Under the pieces are notes generated by a model, which had not been told where the DNA came from, made no database searches, and saw only the letters and a list, made by a program, of their open reading frames with translations. A stretch of DNA of 64,000 nt. Source: Xylanibacter ruminicola. Lineage in GTDB: Bacteria; Bacteroidota; Bacteroidia; Bacteroidales; Bacteroidaceae. The DNA lies in the NCBI RefSeq assembly GCF_900142525.1, contig NZ_FRBD01000005.1, forward strand, positions 105,745 through 169,744, given 5' to 3'. The translations under genes and the position numbers were made by a program. Below, one piece after another: positions 49,060-57,104 of the stretch; the stretch's first letter is position 1; every line of letters starts with the position of its first letter.

Positions 49060-51789
49060 TTACTTGTTTTTCAGCGCGTTAATGCTTTCTTTTAATGCAG
49101 CAATCTTCTCTTCTGAGTCACTCTGCTTCTTACGCTCCAGCGCAACTACTGCCTCAGGAGCATTATCTACAAAGCGCTCGTTGCTAAGCTTCTTCTTCAC
49201 CCCTGCCAGAAAACCTTCAAGGTGCTGCAGTTGAGCCTCCATCTTAGCAATCTCGGCCTCCACATCAATCATGTCACCAACAGGTACTGCAAACTCATCT
49301 GTTCCAACCATGAAGGCTGAAGCGGTAGCATCCTTCTCGGCTACTACGTTGATACCCTTCAAGTTAGCCATCTTGATGGTTACTGCATCAAACTCAGCGT
49401 AGTCGTTCTTGCCAACAACCTGCAGGTCGAGCTGCTCTTTTGGAGCAATGTTCTTCTGGTTACGAACCATACGAACACCTGATACAATCTGCTTAACGTT
49501 TTCTATCTGAGCCGTCAACTCATCGTCGGCCTTAGTAGGAGCGGGGAGCTCCAGACTTACACGCATAATGCTCTCACCATCCTTACGGTCGTAGAGGTGC
49601 TGCCACAGCTCCTCAGTGATGAATGGCATGAATGGGTGCAACATCTTCAGCAGAATCTCGAAGAACTCAAGGGTCTTGTTGTATGTCTGTTGGTCGATAG
49701 GCTGAGGCTCACCATTGATATAGGCAGGCTTAACCATCTCGAGATACCAGCTTGAGAACTCATCCCAGAACAGTTTATATACTGCCATCAGAGCCTCGCT
49801 GATACGATACTTTTTGAAGAGGTCGTTCACCTCGGCGTTAGTCTGCTTCAGTTTGGCCTCAAACCACTCTGCTGCAATCTTATTGTTAGTCATGCTAGCC
49901 TCATTAATCGTGCTAGGATCACTAGCAACCTTCCAACCCTTAACCAGACGGAAGGCGTTCCAAATCTTATTGTTAAAGTTACGACCCTGCTCGCAGAGTG
50001 CCTCGTCGAAGAGGATGTCGTTACCTGCAGGAGCGCTGAGCATCATACCCATACGAACACCATCAGCACCAAATTTCTCGATCAGTTCGATGGGGTCAGG
50101 GCTATTACCAAGCGATTTAGACATCTTGCGTCCCAACTTGTCGCGAACGATACCAGTGAAGTAAACGTTCTTGAAAGGCATGTCGCCAATATACTCATAG
50201 CCAGCCATGATCATACGTGCTACCCAGAAGAAGATGATATCTGGACCTGTTACCAAGTCGCTGGTGGGATAATAGTATTTAATCTCCTCGTTGCCTGGCT
50301 TGTTGATACCGTCGAACAGTGAGATGGGCCACAGCCATGATGAGAACCATGTGTCGAGTGCATCCTCGTCCTGACGAAGGTCTGATGCCTGCAGATTGGC
50401 GTTGCCGCTCTTCTCACGAGCCAGCTCAAGGGCCTTCTCAGCAGTCTCAGCCACTACATAATCGTCTTGATCGTTGTAGTAGTAGGCAGGGATGCGATGA
50501 CCCCACCAAAGCTGACGAGAGATACACCAGTCCTGTATGTTCTCCAACCAGTTCTTATAGGTGTTCTTGTATTTGGCAGGGTAGAATTTCAGCTCATCAT
50601 TCATCACTGGTGGCAGAGCGATGTCAGCAAAGTGCTGCATCTTGAGGAACCACTGCAGTGAGAGACGTGGCTCGATAGCTGTGTCAGGGTTACGCTCAGA
50701 GTAACCTACCTTATTAATATAGTCCTCAATCTTCTCCATCAGACCGGCCTCCTGCAGATCCTTGCTGATTTGCTTACGGCAGTCCATGCGGTCCATACCT
50801 ACATATATAGGACTCTGCTCGCTGATGGTTCCATCAGGATTAAAAATGTCGATAGTCTCAAGGTTGTGAGTCTTACCCAGCATGTAGTCGTTGGTATCGT
50901 GGGCAGGTGTTACCTTCAAACAACCTGTACCAAACTCGATGTCTACATAACGGTCCTCGATCACAGGAATCACACGGTTTACCAGAGGAACGATGACCTT
51001 GCGACCTTTCAACCACTGGTTCTTGGGGTCCTTGGGGTTGATACACATAGCGGTATCACCCATGATAGTCTCAGGACGGGTGGTAGCTACTACAGCATAG
51101 TAGCCCTTCTCATCCTTGTGGATGATATTTCCTTCTTCTATTAGTTTATCTAGATCTGCTAGTTCTACTAGTCCCTCCACATAGTACTTCAGATGGAATA
51201 AATGGCTCTGCTCCTCTTTATAGATAACCTCCTCAGTCGAAAGAGCTGTCAGTGCCTTAGGATCCCAGTTAACCATGCGAAGTCCGCGGTAGATGAGTCC
51301 TTTGTTATAGAGGTCAACGAAAACCTTGATTACGCTTTCGCTGCGAGTCTCGTCCATGGTGAATGCAGTGCGATCCCAATCACAGCTGGCTCCCAAACGG
51401 CGCAACTGCTTCAGGATGATGCCACCGTGCTCATTGGTCCAATCCCAAGCGTGCTCAAGGAACTGGTCGCGAGTCAGGTCGCGTTTCTTGATACCCTGTT
51501 CAGCTAGCTTCTTAACCACCTTTGCCTCAGTGGCAATTGAAGCATGGTCGGTTCCAGGTACCCAGCATGCGTTCTTACCCTCCATACGGGCTCTACGCAC
51601 CAGAATATCCTGAATGGTGTTGTTTAGCATGTGTCCCATGTGGAGCACACCTGTTACATTGGGGGGCGGAATTACGATTGTGTAAGGTTCGCGTCCATCG
51701 GGTTTACTGGCAAAGAGTTTGTTGTCGAGCCAGTACTGATACCATTTCGATTCGACCTCTTTTGGGTCGTATTTACTTGCTAATTCCAT
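49060..51789 (-). CDS. valS: Valyl-tRNA synthetase
   Basis: From the ATG at 51787-51789 it is 909 residues starting [20 protein letters not shown]; the longer frame would need a TTG nine codons upstream. HIGH is HMGH at 50-53 in [12 protein letters not shown]. The CP1 editing domain spans about 190-340 ([14 protein letters not shown]). KMSKS is in [10 protein letters not shown] near 560. The anticodon-binding domain and a C-terminal coiled coil ([17 protein letters not shown]) complete the protein. Two stretches, residues about 207-220 and 621-637, are encoded by CTAG repeats of period 9 and look like added loops. Single gene, promoter at 51843-51850. Confidence 0.97.
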   Translation of the reverse strand: MELASKYDPKEVESKWYQYWLDNKLFASKPDGREPYTIVIPPPNVTGVLHMGHMLNNTIQDILVRRARMEGKNACWVPGTDHASIATEAKVVKKLAEQGIKKRDLTRDQFLEHAWDWTNEHGGIILKQLRRLGASCDWDRTAFTMDETRSESVIKVFVDLYNKGLIYRGLRMVNWDPKALTALSTEEVIYKEEQSHLFHLKYYVEGLVELADLDKLIEEGNIIHKDEKGYYAVVATTRPETIMGDTAMCINPKDPKNQWLKGRKVIVPLVNRVIPVIEDRYVDIEFGTGCLKVTPAHDTNDYMLGKTHNLETIDIFNPDGTISEQSPIYVGMDRMDCRKQISKDLQEAGLMEKIEDYINKVGYSERNPDTAIEPRLSLQWFLKMQHFADIALPPVMNDELKFYPAKYKNTYKNWLENIQDWCISRQLWWGHRIPAYYYNDQDDYVVAETAEKALELAREKSGNANLQASDLRQDEDALDTWFSSWLWPISLFDGINKPGNEEIKYYYPTSDLVTGPDIIFFWVARMIMAGYEYIGDMPFKNVYFTGIVRDKLGRKMSKSLGNSPDPIELIEKFGADGVRMGMMLSAPAGNDILFDEALCEQGRNFNNKIWNAFRLVKGWKVASDPSTINEASMTNNKIAAEWFEAKLKQTNAEVNDLFKKYRISEALMAVYKLFWDEFSSWYLEMVKPAYINGEPQPIDQQTYNKTLEFFEILLKMLHPFMPFITEELWQHLYDRKDGESIMRVSLELPAPTKADDELTAQIENVKQIVSGVRMVRNQKNIAPKEQLDLQVVGKNDYAEFDAVTIKMANLKGINVVAEKDATASAFMVGTDEFAVPVGDMIDVEAEIAKMEAQLQHLEGFLAGVKKKLSNERFVDNAPEAVVALERKKQSDSEEKIAALKESINALKNK
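49886..49925. repeat. Intragenic CTAG repeat of period 9 (site 4, ValS late loop)
   Basis: TTAG at 49886, CTAG at 49895, TTAA at 49904, and CTAG at 49913 and 49922, on a 9-base grid. In the gene it gives [15 protein letters not shown]. Confidence 0.72.
51141..51171. repeat. Intragenic CTAG repeat of period 9 (site 5, ValS editing-domain loop)
   Basis: TTAG at 51141 and CTAG at 51150, 51159 and 51168, all 9 bases apart. Here CTA is a whole codon, giving [12 protein letters not shown], a different reading frame from site 4 in the same gene. Confidence 0.75.
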
Positions 51790-51842
51790 ATATTTGTTTG
51801 TTATTTCTATGCTCAAAAGCCTATTTTCTTAAAAAATCGCTG

Positions 51843-51850
51843 CAAAATTA
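51843..51850 (-). promoter_or_regulatory. Putative -7 promoter element (TAATTTTG) for valS
   Basis: Minus strand, 53 bases before the ATG at 51789; no -33 partner. Confidence 0.55.
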
Positions 51851-51872
51851 CTAAATTTCCATTAAAAATTAG

Positions 51873-51880
51873 TACTTTTG
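51873..51880 (+). promoter_or_regulatory. Putative -7 promoter element (TACTTTTG) for mazG
   Basis: Ends 19 bases before the mazG ATG; divergent with the valS element. Confidence 0.58.
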
Positions 51881-51899
51881 CACGGATAATTATTGTTTT

Positions 51900-52754
51900 A
51901 TGCATACAAAAGAAGAAAAAATGCAGGCTTTCGGGCGGTTTCTTGACGTTTTAGATGCGTTAAGAGCAAATTGTCCATGGGACAAAAAGCAAACCAACGA
52001 GAGTCTTCGACCCAATACCATTGAAGAGACTTACGAGCTCTGCGATGCTTTGATTAAGAATGACATACCTGATATTTGTAAGGAGTTGGGCGATGTGCTG
52101 CTCCACATCTGTTTCTATGCCAAGATAGCTGAAGAGAAAGAACAGTTTGATATGGCTGATGTCTGCAATGCCCTCACTCGCAAGATGATAACCCGTCATC
52201 CGCATGTTTATCATCCCTCGCAGATAGATGCTGAAGATCCAAAGCCGCTACCCTTTGTTCCAAAGGAAGTGAATAGTGATGATTCATCAAAGGTTACTAG
52301 CGTAACCCAGATTTTGGAAAACTGGGAGCAGATCAAACTTAAGGAGAAAGATGGTAATGAATCTGTGCTTTCTGGAGTACCAGATGCGCTGCCATCACTC
52401 ATCAAGGCTTATCGCATTCAGGATAAGGCTCGTAACGTAGGTTTCGATTGGGAAGACCGTCAGGATGTTTGGAAGAAAGTTCATGAAGAGTTGGCTGAAC
52501 TGGAAGCAGAACTGAATCGCGAGGATAAGGAACGCTCCACCGAGGAGCTGGGCGATTTCCTTTTCAGTGTGATTAATGCTGCCCGCTTATACAAACTGAA
52601 TCCTGATAATGCACTCGAAAAAACCAATCGTAAGTTTATCAATAGGTTTAACTACATCGAGGCGCATAGCATCAAGATGGGTAAACCTCTCAAGGATATG
52701 ACTCTCGAAGAGATGGACCGTCTTTGGGAAGAAGCAAAGAAAATGAGAGAATGA
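51900..52754 (+). CDS. mazG: MazG, nucleoside triphosphate pyrophosphohydrolase
   Basis: A 284-residue all-alpha hydrolase removing pyrophosphate from NTPs. The N-terminal domain has CPWDKKQTNESLRPNTIEETYEL (key residues) near 24-46 and ELGDVLLHICFYAKIAEE near 60-77 with the paired E-x-x-E and E-x-x-D metal sites. The second domain repeats the pattern (HEELAELEAELN, STEELGDFLFSVINAARL) near 200-228. The two-domain length fits bacterial house-cleaning MazG. Its stop region is duplicated just downstream (two copies of AAAATGAGAGAATGA at 52736-52768), a small tandem duplication. Confidence 0.95.
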   Translation: MHTKEEKMQAFGRFLDVLDALRANCPWDKKQTNESLRPNTIEETYELCDALIKNDIPDICKELGDVLLHICFYAKIAEEKEQFDMADVCNALTRKMITRHPHVYHPSQIDAEDPKPLPFVPKEVNSDDSSKVTSVTQILENWEQIKLKEKDGNESVLSGVPDALPSLIKAYRIQDKARNVGFDWEDRQDVWKKVHEELAELEAELNREDKERSTEELGDFLFSVINAARLYKLNPDNALEKTNRKFINRFNYIEAHSIKMGKPLKDMTLEEMDRLWEEAKKMRE

Positions 52755-52788
52755 AAAAATGAGAGAATGAGAAATTAAAAATGGCGAT

Positions 52789-53472
52789 ATGAAAAAACTG
52801 GTATTTTTGAGTATAGCATTAGCTACAGTGATGTTTTTGAGTTGTGGCGGTGGTGGTCATCATGCTGAGCGTGAGGAAGATACTGTTGATGTGAACGACC
52901 TGATTCGCGATCATACCATCTATGGGCTCTGTGGAAGTATTCCTTCGACCTCTTCTCTGAAGGTCGTAACGGATAATGGTGATACGCTGACACTTGATAT
53001 TACACCAGCACAGAACGACCATAAGATGTTGGGTTCTGTTAGGCCTGGTGATCGCTTGGCCATCATGACCAATAAAAAACAAACCGAGGCTACGGAAGTC
53101 ATCAATATTAATCTGCTGTTGGGCAACTGGGTGATGCCAGATCCGCTTGATGGCAGCGATGAGATAGGTATCCGCATCAAAGAGGGTGGTGTGGCTGAGT
53201 CAATAGAGATGACAAACATCACTTATCGTACATGGCGCATCTTTAACGGAAAACTGGAGATTACCTCTATACGTGAAGGTGGTGGCCAGTCGGAGGAAAC
53301 TGACTATTATGATATCTTGAAACTCTCTGCTGATACATTGGTTTATAAAACCATTGGTAAGCCTCGGGACGAAGAGGAAACTTTGGAGTACTCTCGTTGG
53401 AGAGAGAAACCTGCTCCAGATCTTCATGGATTGAAGCTTGAAGAGCATCAGGATGAATATATGAAATTGTAA
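52789..53472 (+). CDS. Lipoprotein with lipocalin-like domain
   Basis: A 227-residue lipoprotein. The signal peptide ends with lipobox LSC near residue 19, followed by a Gly/His-rich tether (CGGGGHHAEREEDTVD). From about 105 it reads like the Lipocalin_3 fold of Bacteroidota lipoproteins: LLGNWVMPDPLDGSDEIGIRIKEGGVAESIEMTNITYRTWRI (key residues), then KLEITSIREGGG and a long terminal acidic region. The segment 45-100 looks like a small OB-like beta domain. Not an enzyme; function unknown. It lies 34 bases after mazG and 6 bases before rnz. Confidence 0.75.
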   Translation: MKKLVFLSIALATVMFLSCGGGGHHAEREEDTVDVNDLIRDHTIYGLCGSIPSTSSLKVVTDNGDTLTLDITPAQNDHKMLGSVRPGDRLAIMTNKKQTEATEVININLLLGNWVMPDPLDGSDEIGIRIKEGGVAESIEMTNITYRTWRIFNGKLEITSIREGGGQSEETDYYDILKLSADTLVYKTIGKPRDEEETLEYSRWREKPAPDLHGLKLEEHQDEYMKL

Positions 53473-53478
53473 TACACA

Positions 53479-54393
53479 TTGGAACCGTTTAAAGTACATA
53501 TATTAGGATGCGGAAGTGCCCTTCCAACACTGCGTCATTATGCTTCGTCGCAGGTGGTTGAGGTACGCGAAAAGGTACTGATGCTGGATTGCGCTGAGGG
53601 TACTCAGATGCAACTGCGTAAGGGTAGAGTACGCTTTACTAAACTGAGTCACGTGTTTATCACTCATCTACATGGCGATCACTGCTTTGGACTGATAGGT
53701 ATGATTTCTACCTTTGGTCTCCTAGGTCGAACTGCGAAGCTGCATGTTCATGGACCAAAGGAACTTGGAGACGAACTCGACAGGCAGTTAAAATTCTATA
53801 CACATGATCTGGGCTTCGAGGTGGCCTTTTATCCTGTTGATACCACTAAACGTGCTGTTGTTTTCGAAGATCGTAGCATCACGGTTGAGAGCATTCCTCT
53901 GATTCATCGCATGCCTTGTTGTGGCTATCTGATTAGCGAGAAACCCTCGCAGCCCCATATCCGTCCTGAAATGTTAGAGTGTTACGATATTCCAAGAAGT
54001 CAGGTGAATAATATCAAATGTGGGGCTGACTGGACAATGCCTGATGGTGAGGTAATTCCTAATTCAAGACTGGTAACGCCTGCTGCCCCTGCTCGTAGTT
54101 ATGCCTATCTTTCAGATACCCGTTATATACCAGATCTTTGGAAAGAGGTGAAAGGGGTAAGCACGCTCTATCACGAAAGTACCTATGGTGATGACCATCT
54201 GCCACAAGCTGAGAAGTATTGCCATTCCACAGCCCGACAGGCTGCTATGGTGGCCCGCGATGCTGGGGTGGGTAAGTTGCTTTTGGGGCATTACAGTTCC
54301 AGATATGAAGACGAAACAATTCTGCTGAATCAAGCCAAAGAAGTGTTTGATAATAGCTTTTTGACCAACGAAATGGACGTTTTTGATGTATAA
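53479..54393 (+). CDS. rnz: Ribonuclease Z (TTG start)
   Basis: A 304-residue metallo-beta-lactamase-fold endonuclease maturing tRNA 3' ends. The N-terminus MEPFKVHILGCGSALPT is family-typical, and its first codon is TTG at 53479; no in-frame ATG lies nearby, so an alternative start codon is used. Zinc ligands are in HLHGDH at residues 63-68, later in RMPCCGY, YLSDTRY and GHYSSRY. The CAEGTQ segment near 38 replaces the commoner CGEGTQ. It starts 6 bases after the lipocalin-like gene. The short C-terminal region contains the usual flexible arm position near 160-185. Confidence 0.94.
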   Translation: MEPFKVHILGCGSALPTLRHYASSQVVEVREKVLMLDCAEGTQMQLRKGRVRFTKLSHVFITHLHGDHCFGLIGMISTFGLLGRTAKLHVHGPKELGDELDRQLKFYTHDLGFEVAFYPVDTTKRAVVFEDRSITVESIPLIHRMPCCGYLISEKPSQPHIRPEMLECYDIPRSQVNNIKCGADWTMPDGEVIPNSRLVTPAAPARSYAYLSDTRYIPDLWKEVKGVSTLYHESTYGDDHLPQAEKYCHSTARQAAMVARDAGVGKLLLGHYSSRYEDETILLNQAKEVFDNSFLTNEMDVFDV

Positions 54394-54426
54394 AAGCCTG
54401 GAAATTACACTTTTTTAGCTTAAAAT

Positions 54427-54457
54427 TTTGTCAATTCGGAAGATTTAACTATCTTTG
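54427..54457 (+). promoter_or_regulatory. Promoter (TTTG - 19 - TATCTTTG) for the T9SS-CTD-like gene
   Basis: TTTG 54427-54430, a 19-base spacer and TATCTTTG 54450-54457, 22 bases before the ATG at 54480. Confidence 0.78.
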
Positions 54458-54479
54458 CCCCAACTATAAATAGTTGTAT

Positions 54480-54788
54480 ATGCGGAAGTTTTTACTCATA
54501 TCAACCATATTATGCCTGATGGCTGCCCCTATAACAGCTACCAGTTTGTTCATCGACCCAGCCCCTTTGGCACAGGTTGATGATGCTACGATTACGATTG
54601 CCATCGAAGGCAGATCTGTTGTAGTAAGTGGTGCTCAGGGTAAGGATCTTCAGGTGATATCTCTCACAGGCAAGATTTTGGAAACCTATCATATTGAGTC
54701 TCCAAATCAGCGTGTGAATTTAAATCTTACTAAAGGGTGTTACATATTAAAGGTCGACAAGGTAGTACGCAAGGTTTCTATTCAGTAA
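54480..54788 (+). CDS. Small secreted protein resembling a stand-alone T9SS C-terminal domain
   Basis: From the ATG at 54480 the protein is 102 residues; the TTG two codons earlier is not needed. Residues 1-20 are a signal peptide (MRKFLLISTILCLMAAPITA). Residues 38-102 read like a type A T9SS sorting domain: VVVSGAQGKDLQVISLTGKILETYHI, NLNLTKGCYILKVDKVVRKVSIQ by key residues, with the GK and GCYILKV strand pattern and basic end. There is no cargo domain, so either the domain itself has a job or it is the remnant of a larger protein. It overlaps the L,D-transpeptidase frame by 52 bases. Confidence 0.68.
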   Translation: MRKFLLISTILCLMAAPITATSLFIDPAPLAQVDDATITIAIEGRSVVVSGAQGKDLQVISLTGKILETYHIESPNQRVNLNLTKGCYILKVDKVVRKVSIQ

Positions 54789-56227
54789 CCTTCATTCTGT
54801 TAGGTGTCTGTTGCTTGCTGATGGCCTGCCATGAGAAGGCTGCCCGCGAGTTGACAGAGGCTGACCGTTCTGCCTTTGGAGAGTATGTGAACCAGATGGA
54901 TAGCACGCTGACGGGTGTGTGGTTCGATCGTATGGGGGTATTTCAGGATGCGGATTCTGTCTTCGCTATCCTGAGTCGTGAGGTGCCCCGTAACGGACTG
55001 GATACTGCCGCATTCTTGATCCCGCAGATAGCAAACGATTTTGAAATCGTACATAAGCTGGCCTTTGATTCAGTTGGTGTAAGCATTAATGAGCTGTTAC
55101 CTCGACTGGATGCAAATCTTACGAAAGCTTATATCCGCTATGCTACTGGTCAACGATTCGGATTTATGCGTCCGCGAATCTTTAATCGCCTGGATCCTAA
55201 AGTTGGCAATCCTGAAACCTTTGCCCGTGTGTTTGATTACGAGGTGGCAGCACCTGATACAACAGAGGCTGCAAAGAAGGTTAAAGAGAGCGACAGAGTG
55301 TCTTATCTGATAGAGTCGGCTCCTAATACCTATATATATAAGGCACTCCTCAATGAGATGGATAAGACGACTGATGCAGAGCGACGTCATCAGATAGCAG
55401 TGAATATGGAGCGTTGTCGCTGGCAGATACCACACCCTAAGCCCAACCAGCGCCAGATACTTGTAAACATTCCTGCTCAGCATCTTTGGGCGCTTGGTGG
55501 CGATACAGTGCTTGATATGCGTATCTGCTGCGGAGCATTTCCCACTAAAACGCCATTGTTGAATAGCGAGATCAGTTATCTGCAGGTTAACCCTGAATGG
55601 ATTATTCCTCATAATATCATTAAAACAGAGGTTTTGCATCATGCAGGCGATTCTGCCTATTTTGCCCGCAATCGCTATACTATTACGGATAAGAGTACGG
55701 GTGAGGTGGTGAATGTGGCTGATGCAAGTGCTGAAACGCTGCGATCAGGCAATCTGCGTATCAGTCAGAAGGGTGGAGTAGGCAACTCGTTAGGTAGAAT
55801 CGTATTCCGATTCCCTAACAATTTCTCGATTTACCTGCATGATACCAATAACCGTGGTGCTTTCCAGCGCGATCGTCGTACATTGTCGCATGGTTGTGTT
55901 CGAGTGCAGAAGCCGTTCGAGTTGGCTTGCTATCTGCTGCCTGATGTTGATGAGTGGACACGCGAGAGCATTCGCATCTCGATGGATATACCACCTGTTA
56001 CAGAACGTGGTCGCACATGGCTACGTCAGCACGCTGATGCTGAGCGCCCTTATCGCTTGATTTCGTATCATGGCGTTTCGCCCCATGTGCCTCTATACAT
56101 TATTTATTATACAGCCTTCCCTAATCCAAAGACTGGTACCATCGAATTTTGGCCTGATGTCTATGGATTCGATAAGGTTATAAGTAAGGAACTCAAATGG
56201 ATAAGCGCAGAGAGTTCGAATCGATAG
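54737..56227 (+). CDS. L,D-transpeptidase (YkuD/YcbB type) lipoprotein
   Basis: A 496-residue cell-wall enzyme forming 3-3 cross-links or attaching proteins to peptidoglycan. The YkuD catalytic domain is in the C-terminal third: LVNIPAQHLWALGGDTVLDMRICCGAF (key residues), HNIIKTEVL, then the active-site Cys387 in SHGCVRVQKPFELA. The middle (about 60-250) is the usual alpha-helical scaffold. The start is uncertain: the only conventional start giving a full lipoprotein signal (VTFILLGVCCLLMAC) is a GTG at 54737, inside the upstream gene. An ATG at 54821 would leave no signal. It overlaps the ECF sigma gene by 31 bases. Confidence 0.85.
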   Translation: MLHIKGRQGSTQGFYSVTFILLGVCCLLMACHEKAARELTEADRSAFGEYVNQMDSTLTGVWFDRMGVFQDADSVFAILSREVPRNGLDTAAFLIPQIANDFEIVHKLAFDSVGVSINELLPRLDANLTKAYIRYATGQRFGFMRPRIFNRLDPKVGNPETFARVFDYEVAAPDTTEAAKKVKESDRVSYLIESAPNTYIYKALLNEMDKTTDAERRHQIAVNMERCRWQIPHPKPNQRQILVNIPAQHLWALGGDTVLDMRICCGAFPTKTPLLNSEISYLQVNPEWIIPHNIIKTEVLHHAGDSAYFARNRYTITDKSTGEVVNVADASAETLRSGNLRISQKGGVGNSLGRIVFRFPNNFSIYLHDTNNRGAFQRDRRTLSHGCVRVQKPFELACYLLPDVDEWTRESIRISMDIPPVTERGRTWLRQHADAERPYRLISYHGVSPHVPLYIIYYTAFPNPKTGTIEFWPDVYGFDKVISKELKWISAESSNR

Positions 56228-56694
56228 TACGCGAGTATAGCGAGCAGCTTTATTGGCAGATACGTCGTATCGTGCTTACTCACGAAGATGCTAACGACGT
56301 GCTTCAGAATACTTTTCTGAAGGCATGGAATGCATACGATACCTTTAATCGCGATTCGAAGATGTCGACTTGGCTGACTCGAATTGCCATCAATGAGAGT
56401 CTCGACCAGTTGCGTCGCAACAAGCACTTGGCCTCAGCTGCTGCTGAAGATCTTTCTGTAGCCAAGGGACTGCTGGCTGATGATTATTTTGATGGCGATG
56501 CTACCGAGGCGATGCTTCAGGAGGCGATTGCATCGCTGCCAGATGTGCAGCGCACGGTTTTCACTCTGAGATACTTTGAAGAGATGAAGTACAGCGATAT
56601 CAGCAAGATACTTAATACCTCTGAAGGAGCACTGAAAGCGAGCTATCATATAGCAGTAAAAAAAATAACTGAATATTTTAAGCAACGCGATTAA
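56197..56694 (+). CDS. RNA polymerase ECF-type sigma factor
   Basis: A 165-residue sigma-70 family factor of the extracytoplasmic type. Region 2 spans about residues 8-75 (LYWQIRRIVLTHEDANDVLQNTFLKAW by key residues, then TWLTRIAINESLDQLRR), region 4 spans about 100-160 (ASLPDVQRTVFTLRYFEEMKYSDISKIL by key residues, then SEGALKASYHIAVKKI). There is no region 1 or 3. It overlaps the transpeptidase by 31 bases and is followed by a membrane protein and a CpxP-like protein, a typical envelope-stress operon. Confidence 0.92.
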   Translation: MDKRREFESIVREYSEQLYWQIRRIVLTHEDANDVLQNTFLKAWNAYDTFNRDSKMSTWLTRIAINESLDQLRRNKHLASAAAEDLSVAKGLLADDYFDGDATEAMLQEAIASLPDVQRTVFTLRYFEEMKYSDISKILNTSEGALKASYHIAVKKITEYFKQRD

Positions 56695-56725
56695 ACTATT
56701 TGAATATCAATACGTCATATATACG

Positions 56726-57094
56726 ATGAACGAAGAAATGTACATACAGGAAAAGGTTGGAAAGCGGAATCCGTTCCGTGTTCCAGAGGGTTATTTCGAT
56801 AACCTTACTGCCCAGGTGATGCAGAATCTGCCTGAGCAGCCTAAACGTCGTGCTAAGTCTGTATTTATGCGCCCCGTTTTCTATGCGGCAGCTGGTGTGT
56901 GTGCTTTGTTGGTGGCAGGAGCTGCTTGGATGTGGCGCCCATCTGTAGATGTGTCGTCTGCTGCCCCCGTTCAGGCAAAGGTGGTGTCTCAGCCACAGCA
57001 GCAGGAGAATGCTGAGGGGTATTTCGACGAAGCTGCAGACTATATGATGCTCGACAATCACGAAATCTATGCCTACTTGGCTGAAAGTAATTAA
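56726..57094 (+). CDS. Single-pass membrane protein, possible anti-sigma factor
   Basis: A 122-residue protein with one membrane segment at about 48-67 (VFYAAAGVCALLVAGAAWMW). The cytoplasmic N-terminal part includes NPFRVPEGYFDNLTAQVMQNLPEQ, and the exposed part is Gln/Ala-rich with a tyrosine-acidic end (EGYFDEAADYMMLDNHEIYAYL). Position directly after an ECF sigma gene and topology suggest an anti-sigma factor or sigma partner, but it lacks a zinc-binding HxxxCxxC motif. The repeated GYFD motif on both sides of the membrane is notable. Function inferred from context only. Confidence 0.65.
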   Translation: MNEEMYIQEKVGKRNPFRVPEGYFDNLTAQVMQNLPEQPKRRAKSVFMRPVFYAAAGVCALLVAGAAWMWRPSVDVSSAAPVQAKVVSQPQQQENAEGYFDEAADYMMLDNHEIYAYLAESN

Positions 57095-57104
57095 AATGTG
57101 TTTA

